A stretch of 64,000 nt of DNA from WTFV01 sp965200895 (GTDB taxonomy: Bacteria; Acidobacteriota; Vicinamibacteria; Vicinamibacterales; UBA8438). The stretch lies in contig CBDAVM010000002.1 in NCBI GenBank assembly GCA_965200895.1, positions 434,001 to 498,000 of the forward strand, written 5' to 3'. The notes under the pieces were generated by a model. That model did not search any database and was not told the origin of the DNA. It worked only from the letters and a program-made list of their open reading frames with translations. Made by a program: the position numbers and the translations under genes. Shown here in pieces: positions 9,719-18,641 of the stretch. Each line of letters opens with the position of its first letter. Position 1 is the stretch's first letter.

Positions 9719-11143
9719 ATGGAGACACTACACGGCATGGGCGTGCGTCTCGGCGCGGCGGCGGTGGTGCTGGCGGCCTCCGCAGCCGCCGGGCAGACCA
9801 CCAACGACCCGTTCCCGGATCCCATTCCGGCGACCGAAGGCGTCATCAGGGTCGGCGTCGTCGAGTTCGCCGCGCTCCCGCTCGTCGACGGCCAGCCGCC
9901 GCGCATGATGCGGCTGGTCGACGAGCCGGGCACCGGACGCCTCTTCGTGAGCGACATGTGGGGTCTCGTCTACACCGTCAGCCACGACGGGGAGGCCGTG
10001 ACGCGCTATCTCGATCTGCGGGAGCCGCGCTGGGGACTCGACGTCGAGGCGTCCCGCCGCGAACGCGGATTCCAGAGCTTCGCCCTGCATCCGCAGTTCG
10101 GCCTGCGCGGGACGCCGGGGTTCGGGAAGCTCTACACGTACACCGATACGAGCAACACCCGCCCGCCCGCCGACTTCACGCCCGATGGGGGCGCCGACGC
10201 GCAGGACACCATCCTGCTGGAGTGGACGGCCGCCGATCCGATCGCCGCGGTCTACGACGGCGGCCCGCCGCGCGAGCTGCTGCGCGTGGAGCAGCCGTTC
10301 CGCAACCACAACGGCGGACAGCTCGGCTTCAACCCGCTGGCGGCGCCCGGCGATCCGGACTTCGGCCTCCTGTACATCGGATCGGCCGACGGCGGCAGCG
10401 GGGGAGATCCGCTCGACCTTGCGCAGGACCTCGGCTCGATCCTGGGCAAGGTCCTGCGCATCGATCCGCTCGGCTCGAACAGCGCCAACGGGCAGTACGG
10501 CATTCCCGCCGACAACCCGTTCGCGGGCGACGGCGACGACGGCGCGCTCGGCGAGATCTACGCCTACGGCGTCCGCAATCCGCAGCGCTTCGCCTGGGAC
10601 GCCCGGAACGGCAACCTCTTCCTGGCGGACATCGGCCAGAACATCGTCGAGGAGATCAGCCTCGTGCCCCGCGGCGGCAACCTCGGCTGGAACGACTGGG
10701 AGGGGAGCTTCCGCTTCATCAGCCGGCAGGCGGTCAGCCTGGTCGATCCGCGCGGCGAGGCCGGCCTGTCGTTCCCGGTAGTGGAGTACGGACAGCTCGA
10801 TCCCCTGTTCCAGCGCAGCTCCATGGCCACCGGGCTCGTCGTCTACCGGGACGATGCGATTCCCCAGCTCGCCGACCGGGTGCTGTTCGGGGACGGTCCC
10901 AGCGGCGAGGTGTTCCACTTCTCCGCCGACCAACTGCCGGCGGGCGGCCAGGACGGGATGCGGCGCGTCCTGTTCGACGACGGCGGGGAGACGAAGACGC
11001 TGCTGCAGATGATCCAGGAGAAGAACCGCAGTCAGGGCCGGCCGCCGGCCACGCGCGCCGATGTGCGCATCGATACCGGCCCCGGCGGGCAGGTCTTCCT
11101 GCTCAACAAGCACGACGGGGTCATCCGCCGGCTGGTACCGTGA
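9719..11143 (+). CDS. Sorbosone dehydrogenase family PQQ-type protein, exported
   Basis: 474 aa. A signal peptide is present (GVRLGAAAVVLAASAAAGQ). The body matches the glucose/sorbosone dehydrogenase propeller: RLFVSDMWG, GFQSFALHPQF, the NHNGGQLGFNP loop with the catalytic-type histidine, SADGGSGGDPLDLAQ, GIPADNPFAGDG, GVRNPQRFAWD and the C-terminal GPGGQVFLLNKHDG. The family oxidises sugars or sugar aldehydes in the periplasm using PQQ. The start was set at the ATG behind AGGAGG (9709-9714). An ATG at 9701 is in frame but has no such site. Intact paralogue of the broken gene at 5156. Confidence 0.88.
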   Translation: METLHGMGVRLGAAAVVLAASAAAGQTTNDPFPDPIPATEGVIRVGVVEFAALPLVDGQPPRMMRLVDEPGTGRLFVSDMWGLVYTVSHDGEAVTRYLDLREPRWGLDVEASRRERGFQSFALHPQFGLRGTPGFGKLYTYTDTSNTRPPADFTPDGGADAQDTILLEWTAADPIAAVYDGGPPRELLRVEQPFRNHNGGQLGFNPLAAPGDPDFGLLYIGSADGGSGGDPLDLAQDLGSILGKVLRIDPLGSNSANGQYGIPADNPFAGDGDDGALGEIYAYGVRNPQRFAWDARNGNLFLADIGQNIVEEISLVPRGGNLGWNDWEGSFRFISRQAVSLVDPRGEAGLSFPVVEYGQLDPLFQRSSMATGLVVYRDDAIPQLADRVLFGDGPSGEVFHFSADQLPAGGQDGMRRVLFDDGGETKTLLQMIQEKNRSQGRPPATRADVRIDTGPGGQVFLLNKHDGVIRRLVP

Positions 11144-11358
11144 TGCCGTCCGGCGGTCGGAGCTTTTCTCGACCGCCGGCAGGAGCATCTTGAGGACCGG
11201 CGCGGCGAGACGTGATGCACGGCCCGGCGGTACGGGGCTTCCTGGCGACCGACGCGACGGGTGGTCCCCGGCTTCACGCAGCGTGAGCGGCCGGACCGGT
11301 GCCGTCAGCGCTCTGTAGTTGCACACCATGTCGTCATTTTTCGTCTATTCTTGACGGC

Positions 11359-12513
11359 ATGGTTGGCGCCTTCAACCGCCTGATCCGGCCGCCGGAGCAG
11401 AGCTTCTTCCTGCTCGGGGTGCGGGGCGTCGGCAAGAGCACGTGGGCACGCGCGGCCTTCCCGGACGCCGTCTACCTCGATCTGCTCGACGAGCGGCTGT
11501 ACCAGGATCTGCTGGCCGACCCGTCGCTGTTCGCCCAGTCCGTCCAGCACCTCGACCCGGGGCGCCGGGTCGTCGTCGACGAGGTGCAGCGGCTGCCCGC
11601 GCTGTTGAACGAGGTGCACCGGCTGATCGAGACCCGCCGGCTGCGCTTCGCCCTGCTCGGATCCAGCGCACGCAAGTTGAAGGCCGCCGGCGTCAATCTG
11701 CTGGCCGGTCGGGCGCTGCCGAAGACCATGTTCCCGCTCACCGCGGCCGAGCTTGGCGACGCCTTCGACCTCGAGCGCGTGCTGCGCCACGGCTCGATTC
11801 CGCTCGTCTGGACGAGCGCCGACCCGCGCGCCGTGCTCGACGCCTACGTGCGCCTCTATCTGCGGGAGGAGATCCGCGCCGAGGCGCTGGTGCGGAACCT
11901 GCCCGGTTTCGCCCGCTTCCTGCCCGTGGCGGCGCTGTTCAACGGCCAGGTCGTCAACGTGTCCGGCATCGCCCGCGATGCCGGCGTCGCCCGCGCCACC
12001 GTGCAGGGGTACCTCGACATCCTGGAGGACACCCTTCTCGTGCACCGCCTGCCGGCGCACGAGGCGCGCGTGCGGGTGCGGGAGCGCCGGCTGCCGAAGC
12101 TCTACTGGGTCGACCCCGGCCTGGTGCGAGCAGTCAAGCGCCAGTTGGGCGATCTCGCCGTCGAGGAGCGCGGGCCGCTGCTGGAGTGCTGGGTGGTGAC
12201 GACGCTGCGCGCACACGCCGAGGTCGGCGACCTCTGCGACGAGATGATGTACTGGGCGCCGCACGGGTCCGGCGCGGAGGTGGACGTCCTGCTGCGGCGC
12301 GGCGGCGAGTGGCTGGCGGTCGAGGTGAAGGCGACCGACCGCTACCACACGGGTCTGCTCAAGGGGTTGCGCGCCGTCGCCGCCCTGCCCGGCCTGGCGC
12401 GGCGCGTGCTGGTCTACACCGGCGACCGGTCGTTCCGCACTGCGGACGGCATCGAGATCTGGCCCGCCCTCCGCTTCGCGTCATCGGTCGCCGCCGGGGA
12501 ACTCTGGCCATAG
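11359..12513 (+). CDS. AAA ATPase with DUF4143 domain
   Basis: 384 aa. The Walker A motif GVRGVGKST is at residues 20-28 and the Walker B motif RRVVVDEVQR around residue 75. The LLGSSARKL sensor segment and the C-terminal DUF4143 region follow; the latter ends in a restriction-enzyme-like patch EVDVLLRRGGEWLAVEVKAT. Such ATPases are widespread accessory genes of unproven role. The C-terminal D...E-x-K pattern suggests a PD-(D/E)XK fold. The gene stands alone between convergent or unlinked neighbours, which suits an accessory gene. Confidence 0.85.
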   Translation: MVGAFNRLIRPPEQSFFLLGVRGVGKSTWARAAFPDAVYLDLLDERLYQDLLADPSLFAQSVQHLDPGRRVVVDEVQRLPALLNEVHRLIETRRLRFALLGSSARKLKAAGVNLLAGRALPKTMFPLTAAELGDAFDLERVLRHGSIPLVWTSADPRAVLDAYVRLYLREEIRAEALVRNLPGFARFLPVAALFNGQVVNVSGIARDAGVARATVQGYLDILEDTLLVHRLPAHEARVRVRERRLPKLYWVDPGLVRAVKRQLGDLAVEERGPLLECWVVTTLRAHAEVGDLCDEMMYWAPHGSGAEVDVLLRRGGEWLAVEVKATDRYHTGLLKGLRAVAALPGLARRVLVYTGDRSFRTADGIEIWPALRFASSVAAGELWP

Positions 12514-12562
12514 GGAAGGCGTCGCCGGCGTCGATCCGATCGCGCGCCCCGAGGCGCAGCGG

Positions 12563-14551
12563 CTACGGCAGCGCCAGGGCGATGAGTTCCGGCCTGACCG
12601 TCTCGCTGTTGCCGGCGCCGACGGCCACCACGATGTACTGCTTGCCCTCGTGCAGGTAGGTGATCGGGTTGCCGTAGGGGATGGCGGGCAACTCGACCGA
12701 ACCCAGGTACTCGCCGTTGTCCTTGTGGTACGCGCTGATGGCCTGCGCCGAGGCGATCTGGTCCTCGACGTAGCGCGCGCCGGAGTTGACGACGAGCAGC
12801 GTCTTCGTCACCAGCGGGCCGCCGCCGTGCATGCCGCCGTGGCCGCCCAGCGCCGGCAGGTTCAGATGCCGGATGGCCGGGTGGTTGCGCGGGCCGTCGC
12901 CGTGCGGGGCCATCCAGACGTGCTCACCGGTGTTCAGGTCGATGGCCGTCACGCGCTTGTAGGGCGGCTTGACCAGGGGCAGTCCGCGCGGGCCGGGCAC
13001 GGGGACCGCCCACGGATCGGTGAAGTAGCCGACGGTGGCCGGCGGCGGGTACTCCACCAGCTCCACCGCCCGCAGCCGCGTCTGCGAGGGAACGAAGAGT
13101 CGGCCGGTCTCCGGATCGACGGCCGTGCCGGGCCAGTTGACGCCCCCGCCGGGACCGGGCGACTGGATGATCGGCCGCCCCTGCCCGCGCACCGGCGGCG
13201 GCGTGAAGATGGGGCCGAGCTGCGCCCGGCCGGCGATGCGGACGGCCTCCGCACGCAGCTCGGGCGTGAAGTCGACCAGGTCGTCGATCGTGATGCCCTG
13301 CAGATCGAACGGTGCCGGCTTCGTCGGGAAGGGCTGTGTCGGCGAGTACCATTCGCCCGGGACGTTGCCTTGCGGCACCGGCCGTTCCTCGATCGGCCAC
13401 ACCGGCTCGCCCGTCACGCGGTCGAAGACGTAGGTGAACGCCTGCTTGCTCGACTGTGCGATGGCCTTGATCTTCCGCCCGTCGACCGTGATGTCCAGCA
13501 GATTGCCGGCGGTGGGGAAGTCGTAGTCCCACAGGCCGTGGTGGACCGCCTGGAAGTGCCAGATCCGCTCCCCGGTCTCGGCGTCGACGCAGATGATGCT
13601 CTCGGCGAACAGGTTGTCGCCGGGCCGCATGCCGCCGTACCAGTCGTTGGTCGGCGTGCCGGTGGGTAGGTACACGTACCCGAGCTCCTCGTCCACCGCC
13701 ATCGTGCCCCAGACGTTCGAGTGCCCGCTGTAGCGCCACGACTCGCCGTGCCAGGTGTCGGCCCCGAACTCCTCACCCTGCGGGATGGTGTGGAAGATCC
13801 ACTTCATCTCGCCGGTCCGCGCATCGAAGCCGCGCACGTGGCCCGGATCCGCCTCGCGGCGGGTGAGGCTCGTGTCCTGGACGATGCTGCCGACGATGAC
13901 CGTGTCGCCGGCAATCGCCAGCGGCTGCGAGTGGGTGAAGCGCGAACGGTCGATGGCGCGGCCCAGCGACGCGCTCAGGTCGACGGCGCCGTCCGCCCCG
14001 AAGTCGGCGTACTGCTCGCCGGTCCGGGCGTTGAGCGCCACGAGCAGCAGGTCGTGGGTGGCGATGAAGATGCGGGCGTCATCACGCGCATCGTCCTCCC
14101 AGTAGGAAACGCCGCGGTGCTGCCATCCCATGTTGGCGGGCCGGTCGAGCCGGTCGTAGGTCTGCGGGTCGTAGGACCAGACGAGCTCGCCGGTGCCCGC
14201 GTCGAGCGCCGCCACCTGCCCGAGCGACGTGCTCAGGTAGACCAGACCACCGATCATCAGCGACACCGACTTGAACGGCCCCGGCCGGATGTCGTCCCGC
14301 TCGTGCGTCACCTCGGTCTCGATGGACGTCCAGCGCCAGGCGATCTCCAGGTCGGTGAAGTTGGCCGGCGTGATCCGGTCGAGCGGCGAGTACTTCGTGT
14401 TGGCTGCGTCGTGGCCGAAGTGCCGCCACTCGGTGTCGGCCTGCGACTGCGCGGCGGCGGGGCGCGGCGCAGTGATCGCCACTGCGACCGTCAGCACGGT
14501 CAGTACGGCGGTGCTCGTCGCGTGGAGTCGAAGCCCCCGGCCACTGGTCAT
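12563..14551 (-). CDS. PQQ-dependent dehydrogenase, exported
   Basis: 662 aa with a signal peptide (TAVLTVLTVAVAITAPRPAAAQ). The chain starts the propeller with WRHFGHDAANTKYSPLDRI, the entry motif of quinoprotein glucose/alcohol dehydrogenases, and has repeated Trp-docking blades (GELVWSYDP, GERIWHFQAVHHGLWDYDF, GEHVWMAPHG). It oxidises an alcohol or sugar in the periplasm with PQQ and probably passes electrons to a cytochrome c. No haem-binding CXXCH is present. GGAGGATG just before the ATG on the minus strand supports this start over the longer open frame. Similar in sequence to the gene at 48510. Confidence 0.9.
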   Translation of the reverse strand: MTSGRGLRLHATSTAVLTVLTVAVAITAPRPAAAQSQADTEWRHFGHDAANTKYSPLDRITPANFTDLEIAWRWTSIETEVTHERDDIRPGPFKSVSLMIGGLVYLSTSLGQVAALDAGTGELVWSYDPQTYDRLDRPANMGWQHRGVSYWEDDARDDARIFIATHDLLLVALNARTGEQYADFGADGAVDLSASLGRAIDRSRFTHSQPLAIAGDTVIVGSIVQDTSLTRREADPGHVRGFDARTGEMKWIFHTIPQGEEFGADTWHGESWRYSGHSNVWGTMAVDEELGYVYLPTGTPTNDWYGGMRPGDNLFAESIICVDAETGERIWHFQAVHHGLWDYDFPTAGNLLDITVDGRKIKAIAQSSKQAFTYVFDRVTGEPVWPIEERPVPQGNVPGEWYSPTQPFPTKPAPFDLQGITIDDLVDFTPELRAEAVRIAGRAQLGPIFTPPPVRGQGRPIIQSPGPGGGVNWPGTAVDPETGRLFVPSQTRLRAVELVEYPPPATVGYFTDPWAVPVPGPRGLPLVKPPYKRVTAIDLNTGEHVWMAPHGDGPRNHPAIRHLNLPALGGHGGMHGGGPLVTKTLLVVNSGARYVEDQIASAQAISAYHKDNGEYLGSVELPAIPYGNPITYLHEGKQYIVVAVGAGNSETVRPELIALALP

Positions 14552-14624
14552 CACATCCTCCCTGGTCACGAGTCGGGCGGCCCGCGCCCGGCCCGGTAGA
14601 TCCGAAGCGTGGCCGCGCGGACGG

Positions 14625-15328
14625 TCAGTCGACGTATCGGCGGCTGAACGCCGGGGCGAGGCGTACGGCGAGGGCGTCGGCGCGTTCGGAGCGGGCGATG
14701 TCGTCCGGTTCGCGCAGCAGTTCCTCCAGATCGCGCGGACGCACGCCGGGCACCGCCGCGGACTCACCCGCTTCGCGCCAGCCGTCGGGTTCGGAGATGA
14801 GAACGACAGCGGTTCCTTCCGGCCGGGCATCGGTGCCGCCGGTGCGCGACCAGACCCGGACTTCGGGTACGTCGAGCCGTCGATATGCCGCGAGACGTTG
14901 CTCCGTCCGTGTCGGATTCAACGGCGTGGTGTCGATCTCGATGGCGAGGTCGGGGGGCGGGGCGGGGCGGCCGGCCCTCTGAGCGCCTCCAGCTTGGTCG
15001 GGCGCACGAAGAGCTGCACGTCCGGGTGACGCCGGTCCTCCTCATCCTCGATGGGCGCGGTGGTGCCGATGTGTCCGTGTGCGCCGGAGCGCCGCCGCAA
15101 CGCTTCGAGCAATCTGAACAAATCGTCGGCCCGCGGGTCGTGATAGCGGCCGTTGGGCACCGCGTCGACCTCCAGGGCGCCCCGCGCGCCGTTGTAGCAC
15201 GCGCTGCGCGGCAACTGCCTGCTGTCCATCAGTCGGTCGTAGCACTCGACCGGCATCGGGAAGATCAATGTGCCGTGCTCGAAGCGCAGATCGGAGTGCT
15301 CGTTGAAGACTGTGGTCTCGGCGGTCAT
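14625..15328 (-). pseudogene. Uma2-family (DUF820) PD-(D/E)XK nuclease, frameshifted
   Basis: The N-terminal part (start to about 14980) reads NGARGALEVDAVPNG and HPDVQLFVRPTKLEAL. The C-terminal part, in a different frame, reads PPDLAIEIDTTPLNPTRTEQRLAAY, then DVPEVRVWS and the tail to 14625. Together they make a complete Uma2 domain, with PDLAIEID carrying the acidic catalytic residues. The frame breaks inside a run of G/C homopolymers (plus strand about 14952-14975) and the total length is one base short of a multiple of three. It may be a genuine slippage mutation or a sequencing error. Uma2 genes are frequent accessory genes; their cellular role is unclear. Confidence 0.8.
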
Positions 15329-15399
15329 GCTGGACTGGTTCGATTCGTGCCGTCACCGTCCGCTATCGATCGTGTGACGCCCGGTATTGTACTCGACGA

Positions 15400-15990
15400 G
15401 CGGGGCGGCGCAGCCCGCTTGCCCCGCTTGCTGCCGCAACCGTTCGGCGCGTAGTCTCCGGCGGCGTCGAGCGCGAAGAGAACAGGCTGAAATGTTGAGT
15501 ATGGTAGTACCTTCCGCGCAACACGGCCCTTCCGAACGGCGAAGACCAGCGAGTCGGAACGCCCGAGCCCCCGACAGAGATCGAGAATCCAGAGCGCCTG
15601 CCTCGACAGCGGCACGCGATGCTCGCGGCCGTTCTTCATCCGCTCCTTCGGAACGGTCCACAACCCCGACTCGCAGTCGATCTCCGACCACGTCGCGCCG
15701 GCGGCCTCGTTGAAGCGACACGCCGTCAACACGATGAACACCAGCAGGAGCCGCACCGCCTCGTCGACGTCGTCCGCCGCCCGTACCGCCCGCACCGCGT
15801 CGGCGACCCGCTTATGCGGGAGACTCGGATGGTGATCCGGTTCCCGCTTCACCTTCGGCAGCAGCACCTTCAGCTCGGCCGCCGGGTTGTCCTGCCGGTA
15901 CTTGTGGGCGACGGCGTGCTGCATCACGCTGTCGAGGCGCTGACGCAGCACGTACCCCTTCGAACCGCGGCCCTTCCAGCGCCGGGGGAG
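15400..15990 (-). pseudogene. Tyrosine recombinase (integrase) fragment
   Basis: About 195 residues of a phage-type integrase. It starts with the core-binding domain (LRQRLDSVMQHAVAHKYR, DNPAAELK) and continues into the catalytic domain with the first catalytic arginine in LTACRFNEAAGATWSEID and the following lysine region ERMKNGREHRVPLS. It stops before the HxxR and the nucleophilic tyrosine. The N-terminal domain is cut at the 73-bp repeat (15988-16060). It cannot be active. It marks the former mobile origin of this island. Confidence 0.8.
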
Positions 15991-16060
15991 CTCCGCCCCC
16001 GTGCTACACCTTGTGATATCCAATCGCGCGCTTCCCGCGATCGGGACGCTCGAACGGCGT
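15988..16060 (+). repeat. 73-bp dispersed repeat, copy 1
   Basis: Begins with a hairpin-forming GGAGCTCC/GCCCCC segment and ends in CGAACGGCGT. It matches 22342-22414 at 72 of 73 bases. It sits exactly between the truncated integrase and the truncated methylase. Its first 20 bases (GCTCCGCCCCCGTGCTACAC) recur at 45670-45689. Confidence 0.9.
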
Positions 16061-16096
16061 CTCAGCCCCGACACCGCGAGCCTCCGGAGGCTCGCC

Positions 16097-16790
16097 TCAC
16101 GCTTCTCGGCCAAGCTTCTCGGCGGCAATGCACGTCGTCGCGCAACCGCAGAACGGATCGAGAACGATGTTCCCCTCGTTGCTGGACGCTTTGACGATGC
16201 GCTCGAGGAGAGCAAGAGGCTTCTGCGTCGGGTAGCCGGTCAACTCTGGTGTCACCGGTGGTTGGACGTCCGTCCAGACACTGCCGAGTCGAGCCCCTTT
16301 CTCGAGGTCGCAGAATCGTCGGCGCTCCAGGCGACCGTCGTCATGGATGACGACCTTCCCGTCCTGGTATTCGGCCTCCAGCCGGTCCTTCGTGATACGC
16401 CAACCACTCGGGTGAGGATTCTCGTACCCACGCCACGAATAGCAAAGGTTCGGACGAGGTCCCATGTTGATCCCGCAGAAGTGGGCGATGCCGGTATATC
16501 AGCATGTAGGCCTTGCTGTGAGTCGATCCCGCGACCCGGACGACATCAGCGACGGCAGGATGCGGCGCCGACATCAAGTCGACCTCCTCAAGCTTCACGT
16601 CGTCGAGCGTCCACGTGTCCTTGAACGCGGCCCCGGCAGCCTTGCTGCCGATGGGCGCCGAGTACATCTTGTTGCTGTTGAACGGCGGGTCCAGGTAGAT
16701 GAGGTCGACGCTCTCACTGTTCATCGAGTGCAGGACATCCAGGTTGTCCCCCGTGAACACCGTCCGGTTCGCCCAGTTCGGTACGCCCAC
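16097..16790 (-). pseudogene. Beta-class N4/N6 DNA methyltransferase, frameshifted and 3'-truncated
   Basis: The 5' frame encodes NRTVFTGDNLDVLHSM and the catalytic motif IV DPPFNSNKMYS. The 3' frame encodes HFCGINMGPRPNLCYSWRG, GYPTQKPLALLERI and the SAM-binding motif I LDPFCGCATTCIAAEKLGR. Motif IV before motif I places it in the beta class, which methylates adenine N6 or cytosine N4. The frame breaks near 16480 and the chain ends right after motif I, where a WIGIDIS-like segment would normally follow. Inactive remnant of a restriction-modification or orphan methylase. Confidence 0.85.
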
Positions 16791-16974
16791 CTACAGCCAA
16801 CATACCGATGCACATCCGGTTCCCTCGTCCGCCGCGGTCGCCAACCGCGGGTGCCCAAACACCACCCCTCAACCGCCGCCGCGACACCGACGCCATCCGC
16901 GCCGTGCGCGGCACCCACAGCAAGCCGTTCCCGACGCCGGGCAACCGCGAGATCGACGGTCGCATGATCATCGG

Positions 16975-17223
16975 GGCAGCGTCCTGCTCATCGTGCGCGG
17001 CGACAGCATGGCCGCAACCTGCATCCACGACGGCACCATCGTCGCCGTCAAGAAGACGCCCGACGCGCGGTCCGGACAGATCGTCGTCGCCCGGTTCGGC
17101 GACGCACACGCAGGCACCGGCACGTCAACACAGGCCATCCGGTCCACGACACACCTCGACATGCCGCCGTTCCACGGGTGCGATCTTGTACAGTACGTCG
17201 TGATCAACCGTCGGTTGAAGTAG
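16975..17223 (+). pseudogene. S24/LexA-like peptidase domain, C-terminal fragment
   Basis: Reads LLIVRGDSMAATCIHDGTIVAVKKT followed by GQIVVARFGD. The catalytic serine (GDSM) and the lysine region (VAVKK) of self-cleaving S24 repressors are visible. The DNA-binding and cleavage-site part is missing, and no intact reading frame with a start lies upstream. The tail FHGCDLVQYVVINRRLK coincides with the first 60 bases of the dispersed repeat also found at 23573 and 45756. Complementary to the fragment at 22494. Confidence 0.65.
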
Positions 17224-17227
17224 GATC
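17167..17227. repeat. Dispersed repeat, partial copy 1
   Basis: About 60 bases matching the middle of the repeats at 23573-23634 and 45748-45809. Here it overlaps the tail of the S24 fragment, ending in a TAG stop. Confidence 0.8.
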
Positions 17228-17362
17228 ATTCGGCCGCATCTTCAGCGCCGGCCCCGCCCGCGAGATGCAGTTCGGCCTGCGCTACCGTTTCTGAACAGCC
17301 GGCCGGCGGCGACCGTGGCGACGGCTGCAGTCCGCGGCGCCGGATGGAGGGGACCAGAACCG

Positions 17363-18382
17363 ATGTCAGACCAGCTTCGCAAGCCCGCAGCGCCGCCCAG
17401 GCAGGGGCTCGCGCCGGTCGTGTCGCGATACAACAAGCTGCACGACGAGACCGCCGGCGGCACCGTGGATGCGCGCAACGCGCAGCGCATGGAGATGGTG
17501 AACGACTATTACGACCTGATCACCGACTTCTGCGAATATGGGTGGGGCGACTCCTTCCACTACGCCCCGCGCAAACGGGGCGAATCGTACCGGGACTCGA
17601 TCGTCCGCCACCAGGTGTTCCTGGCCAATGCTGTCGGGCTGCAGCCGGGCATGCGCGCGCTGGACGTGGGTTGCGGCGTGGGCGGTCCGTTGCGGACGAT
17701 AGCCAGGGCCTCCGGCGCTTTCGTCGTCGGACTCAATAACCACGCGTATCAGCTCGAAAAGTGCAAGGCCTACAACCTGGAGGCGGGCTTGCAGCATCAG
17801 ACGGAGCTCCTCAAGGGCGACTTCATGAACATTCCGGCGGAGGCCGAATCGTTCGACGCCGCCTACGAGATCGAGGCCACCGCCCACACGGCCGACAAGG
17901 CGGGCGTTTTCTCCGAGATAGCACGGGTTCTGAAGCCTGGCGGCCTGTTCGGGGGCTACGAGTGGTGCATGACGTCGCGCTACGACCCGGACAATGCCGA
18001 GCACCGCGCCCTGAAGAAAGGCATCGAGCGGGGCAGTGCCGTCCCGGACGTGGCGGCCCCCGCAACGGTGCTCGCCGGCCTCGAGGCCGCTGGTTTCGAG
18101 GTTGTGGAAGCACGCGATCTGGCCCCGGAATCGGACCCGGAAACGCCCTGGCACAGCATCCTGGATCAGCGCGAAGTCAAACCCGTAAGTTCGCCGGAAA
18201 CGACCGGCGGCCGGCGCGTCGCCGCCGTGCTGGCGCAAGTCCGGCAGGGCCTCGCCTTCGTGCCCAAGGGCACCTCCGAGGTGATGGCGGTGCTCGACTG
18301 TCTCGTGAACAGCACCAGGGACGCCGGCCGCCTCGGCATCTTCACACCGCTGTTCTATTTCAAGGCGCGCAAGCCCGCGTAG
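17363..18382 (+). CDS. smt: Sterol C-24 methyltransferase (Erg6/SMT family)
   Basis: 339 aa. Transfers a methyl group from S-adenosylmethionine to the C-24 side-chain double bond of a sterol. It matches eukaryotic Erg6-type enzymes motif by motif. The substrate-binding aromatic segment CEYGWGDSFHY is at residues 57-67 and the SAM motif LDVGCGVGGP at 100-109. GLNNHAYQ, KGDFM, YEIEATAHT, VLKPGG and YEWCMTSRYD follow in order, then a full sterol-methyltransferase C-terminal domain ending FTPLFYFKARKP. Cyclopropane fatty-acid synthases and ubiquinone methylases lack these segments. The ATG lies 11 bases after GGAGGGG; an earlier in-frame start at 17315 would add only low-complexity residues. No squalene epoxidase or oxidosqualene cyclase is in the window, so the sterol must come from elsewhere in the genome or from a host. 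Mobile debris flanks it on both sides, which suggests horizontal transfer. Confidence 0.9.
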   Translation: MSDQLRKPAAPPRQGLAPVVSRYNKLHDETAGGTVDARNAQRMEMVNDYYDLITDFCEYGWGDSFHYAPRKRGESYRDSIVRHQVFLANAVGLQPGMRALDVGCGVGGPLRTIARASGAFVVGLNNHAYQLEKCKAYNLEAGLQHQTELLKGDFMNIPAEAESFDAAYEIEATAHTADKAGVFSEIARVLKPGGLFGGYEWCMTSRYDPDNAEHRALKKGIERGSAVPDVAAPATVLAGLEAAGFEVVEARDLAPESDPETPWHSILDQREVKPVSSPETTGGRRVAAVLAQVRQGLAFVPKGTSEVMAVLDCLVNSTRDAGRLGIFTPLFYFKARKPA

Positions 18383-18641
18383 GCGCGCGCCAAGCTCACC
18401 CCTGACGTGCCCGGCTGCGAGGCAAGCCGCTCGAGTGATCTCGACGCGATGTCAAGAGAGCTCTGTGACGCACCGCATCCTGCTAACTAACTAAAGCCGC
18501 TGCGCCCAGCGGCGGCGGGCGGCCTGTACGATGTGCCGGGCGAGACGGGGGTCTCACCGCCTCGCTCGCGGAGGGGGGGAGCTCAACCCCCTGCCGGTCC
18601 TGATCTGAAGGACGCTCTCCGGATTGCCTTCAGCGATCAAC
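18383..18641. other. Spacer between convergent smt and RiPP precursor genes
   Basis: No gene is seen. The spacer holds the hairpin described at 18484-18513, a cluster of TAACTAACTAA stop codons, and a weaker GAGAC-GGGG-GTCTC hairpin near 18542-18556. Confidence 0.5.
18484..18513 (-). terminator. Candidate intrinsic terminator of the RiPP precursor gene
   Basis: A perfect 7-bp stem (GCCGCTG/CAGCGGC, 4-base loop) is followed on the minus strand by TTTAGTTAGTTA. The T-rich tract is on the minus-strand side only, so it would stop transcripts coming from the precursor gene rather than from smt. It lies about 130 bases beyond the precursor stop codon. Confidence 0.5.

Noticed and set aside
11319..11349. 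Promoter TTGCAC ... TCTATT before the DUF4143 ATPase
   Set aside because: The 19-base spacing and a poor -10 box make it no better than chance.
17363..18382. Cyclopropane fatty-acid synthase or ubiquinone/tocopherol methylase
   Set aside because: The sterol-specific segments before motif I and the full C-terminal sterol methyltransferase domain fit only the SMT family.
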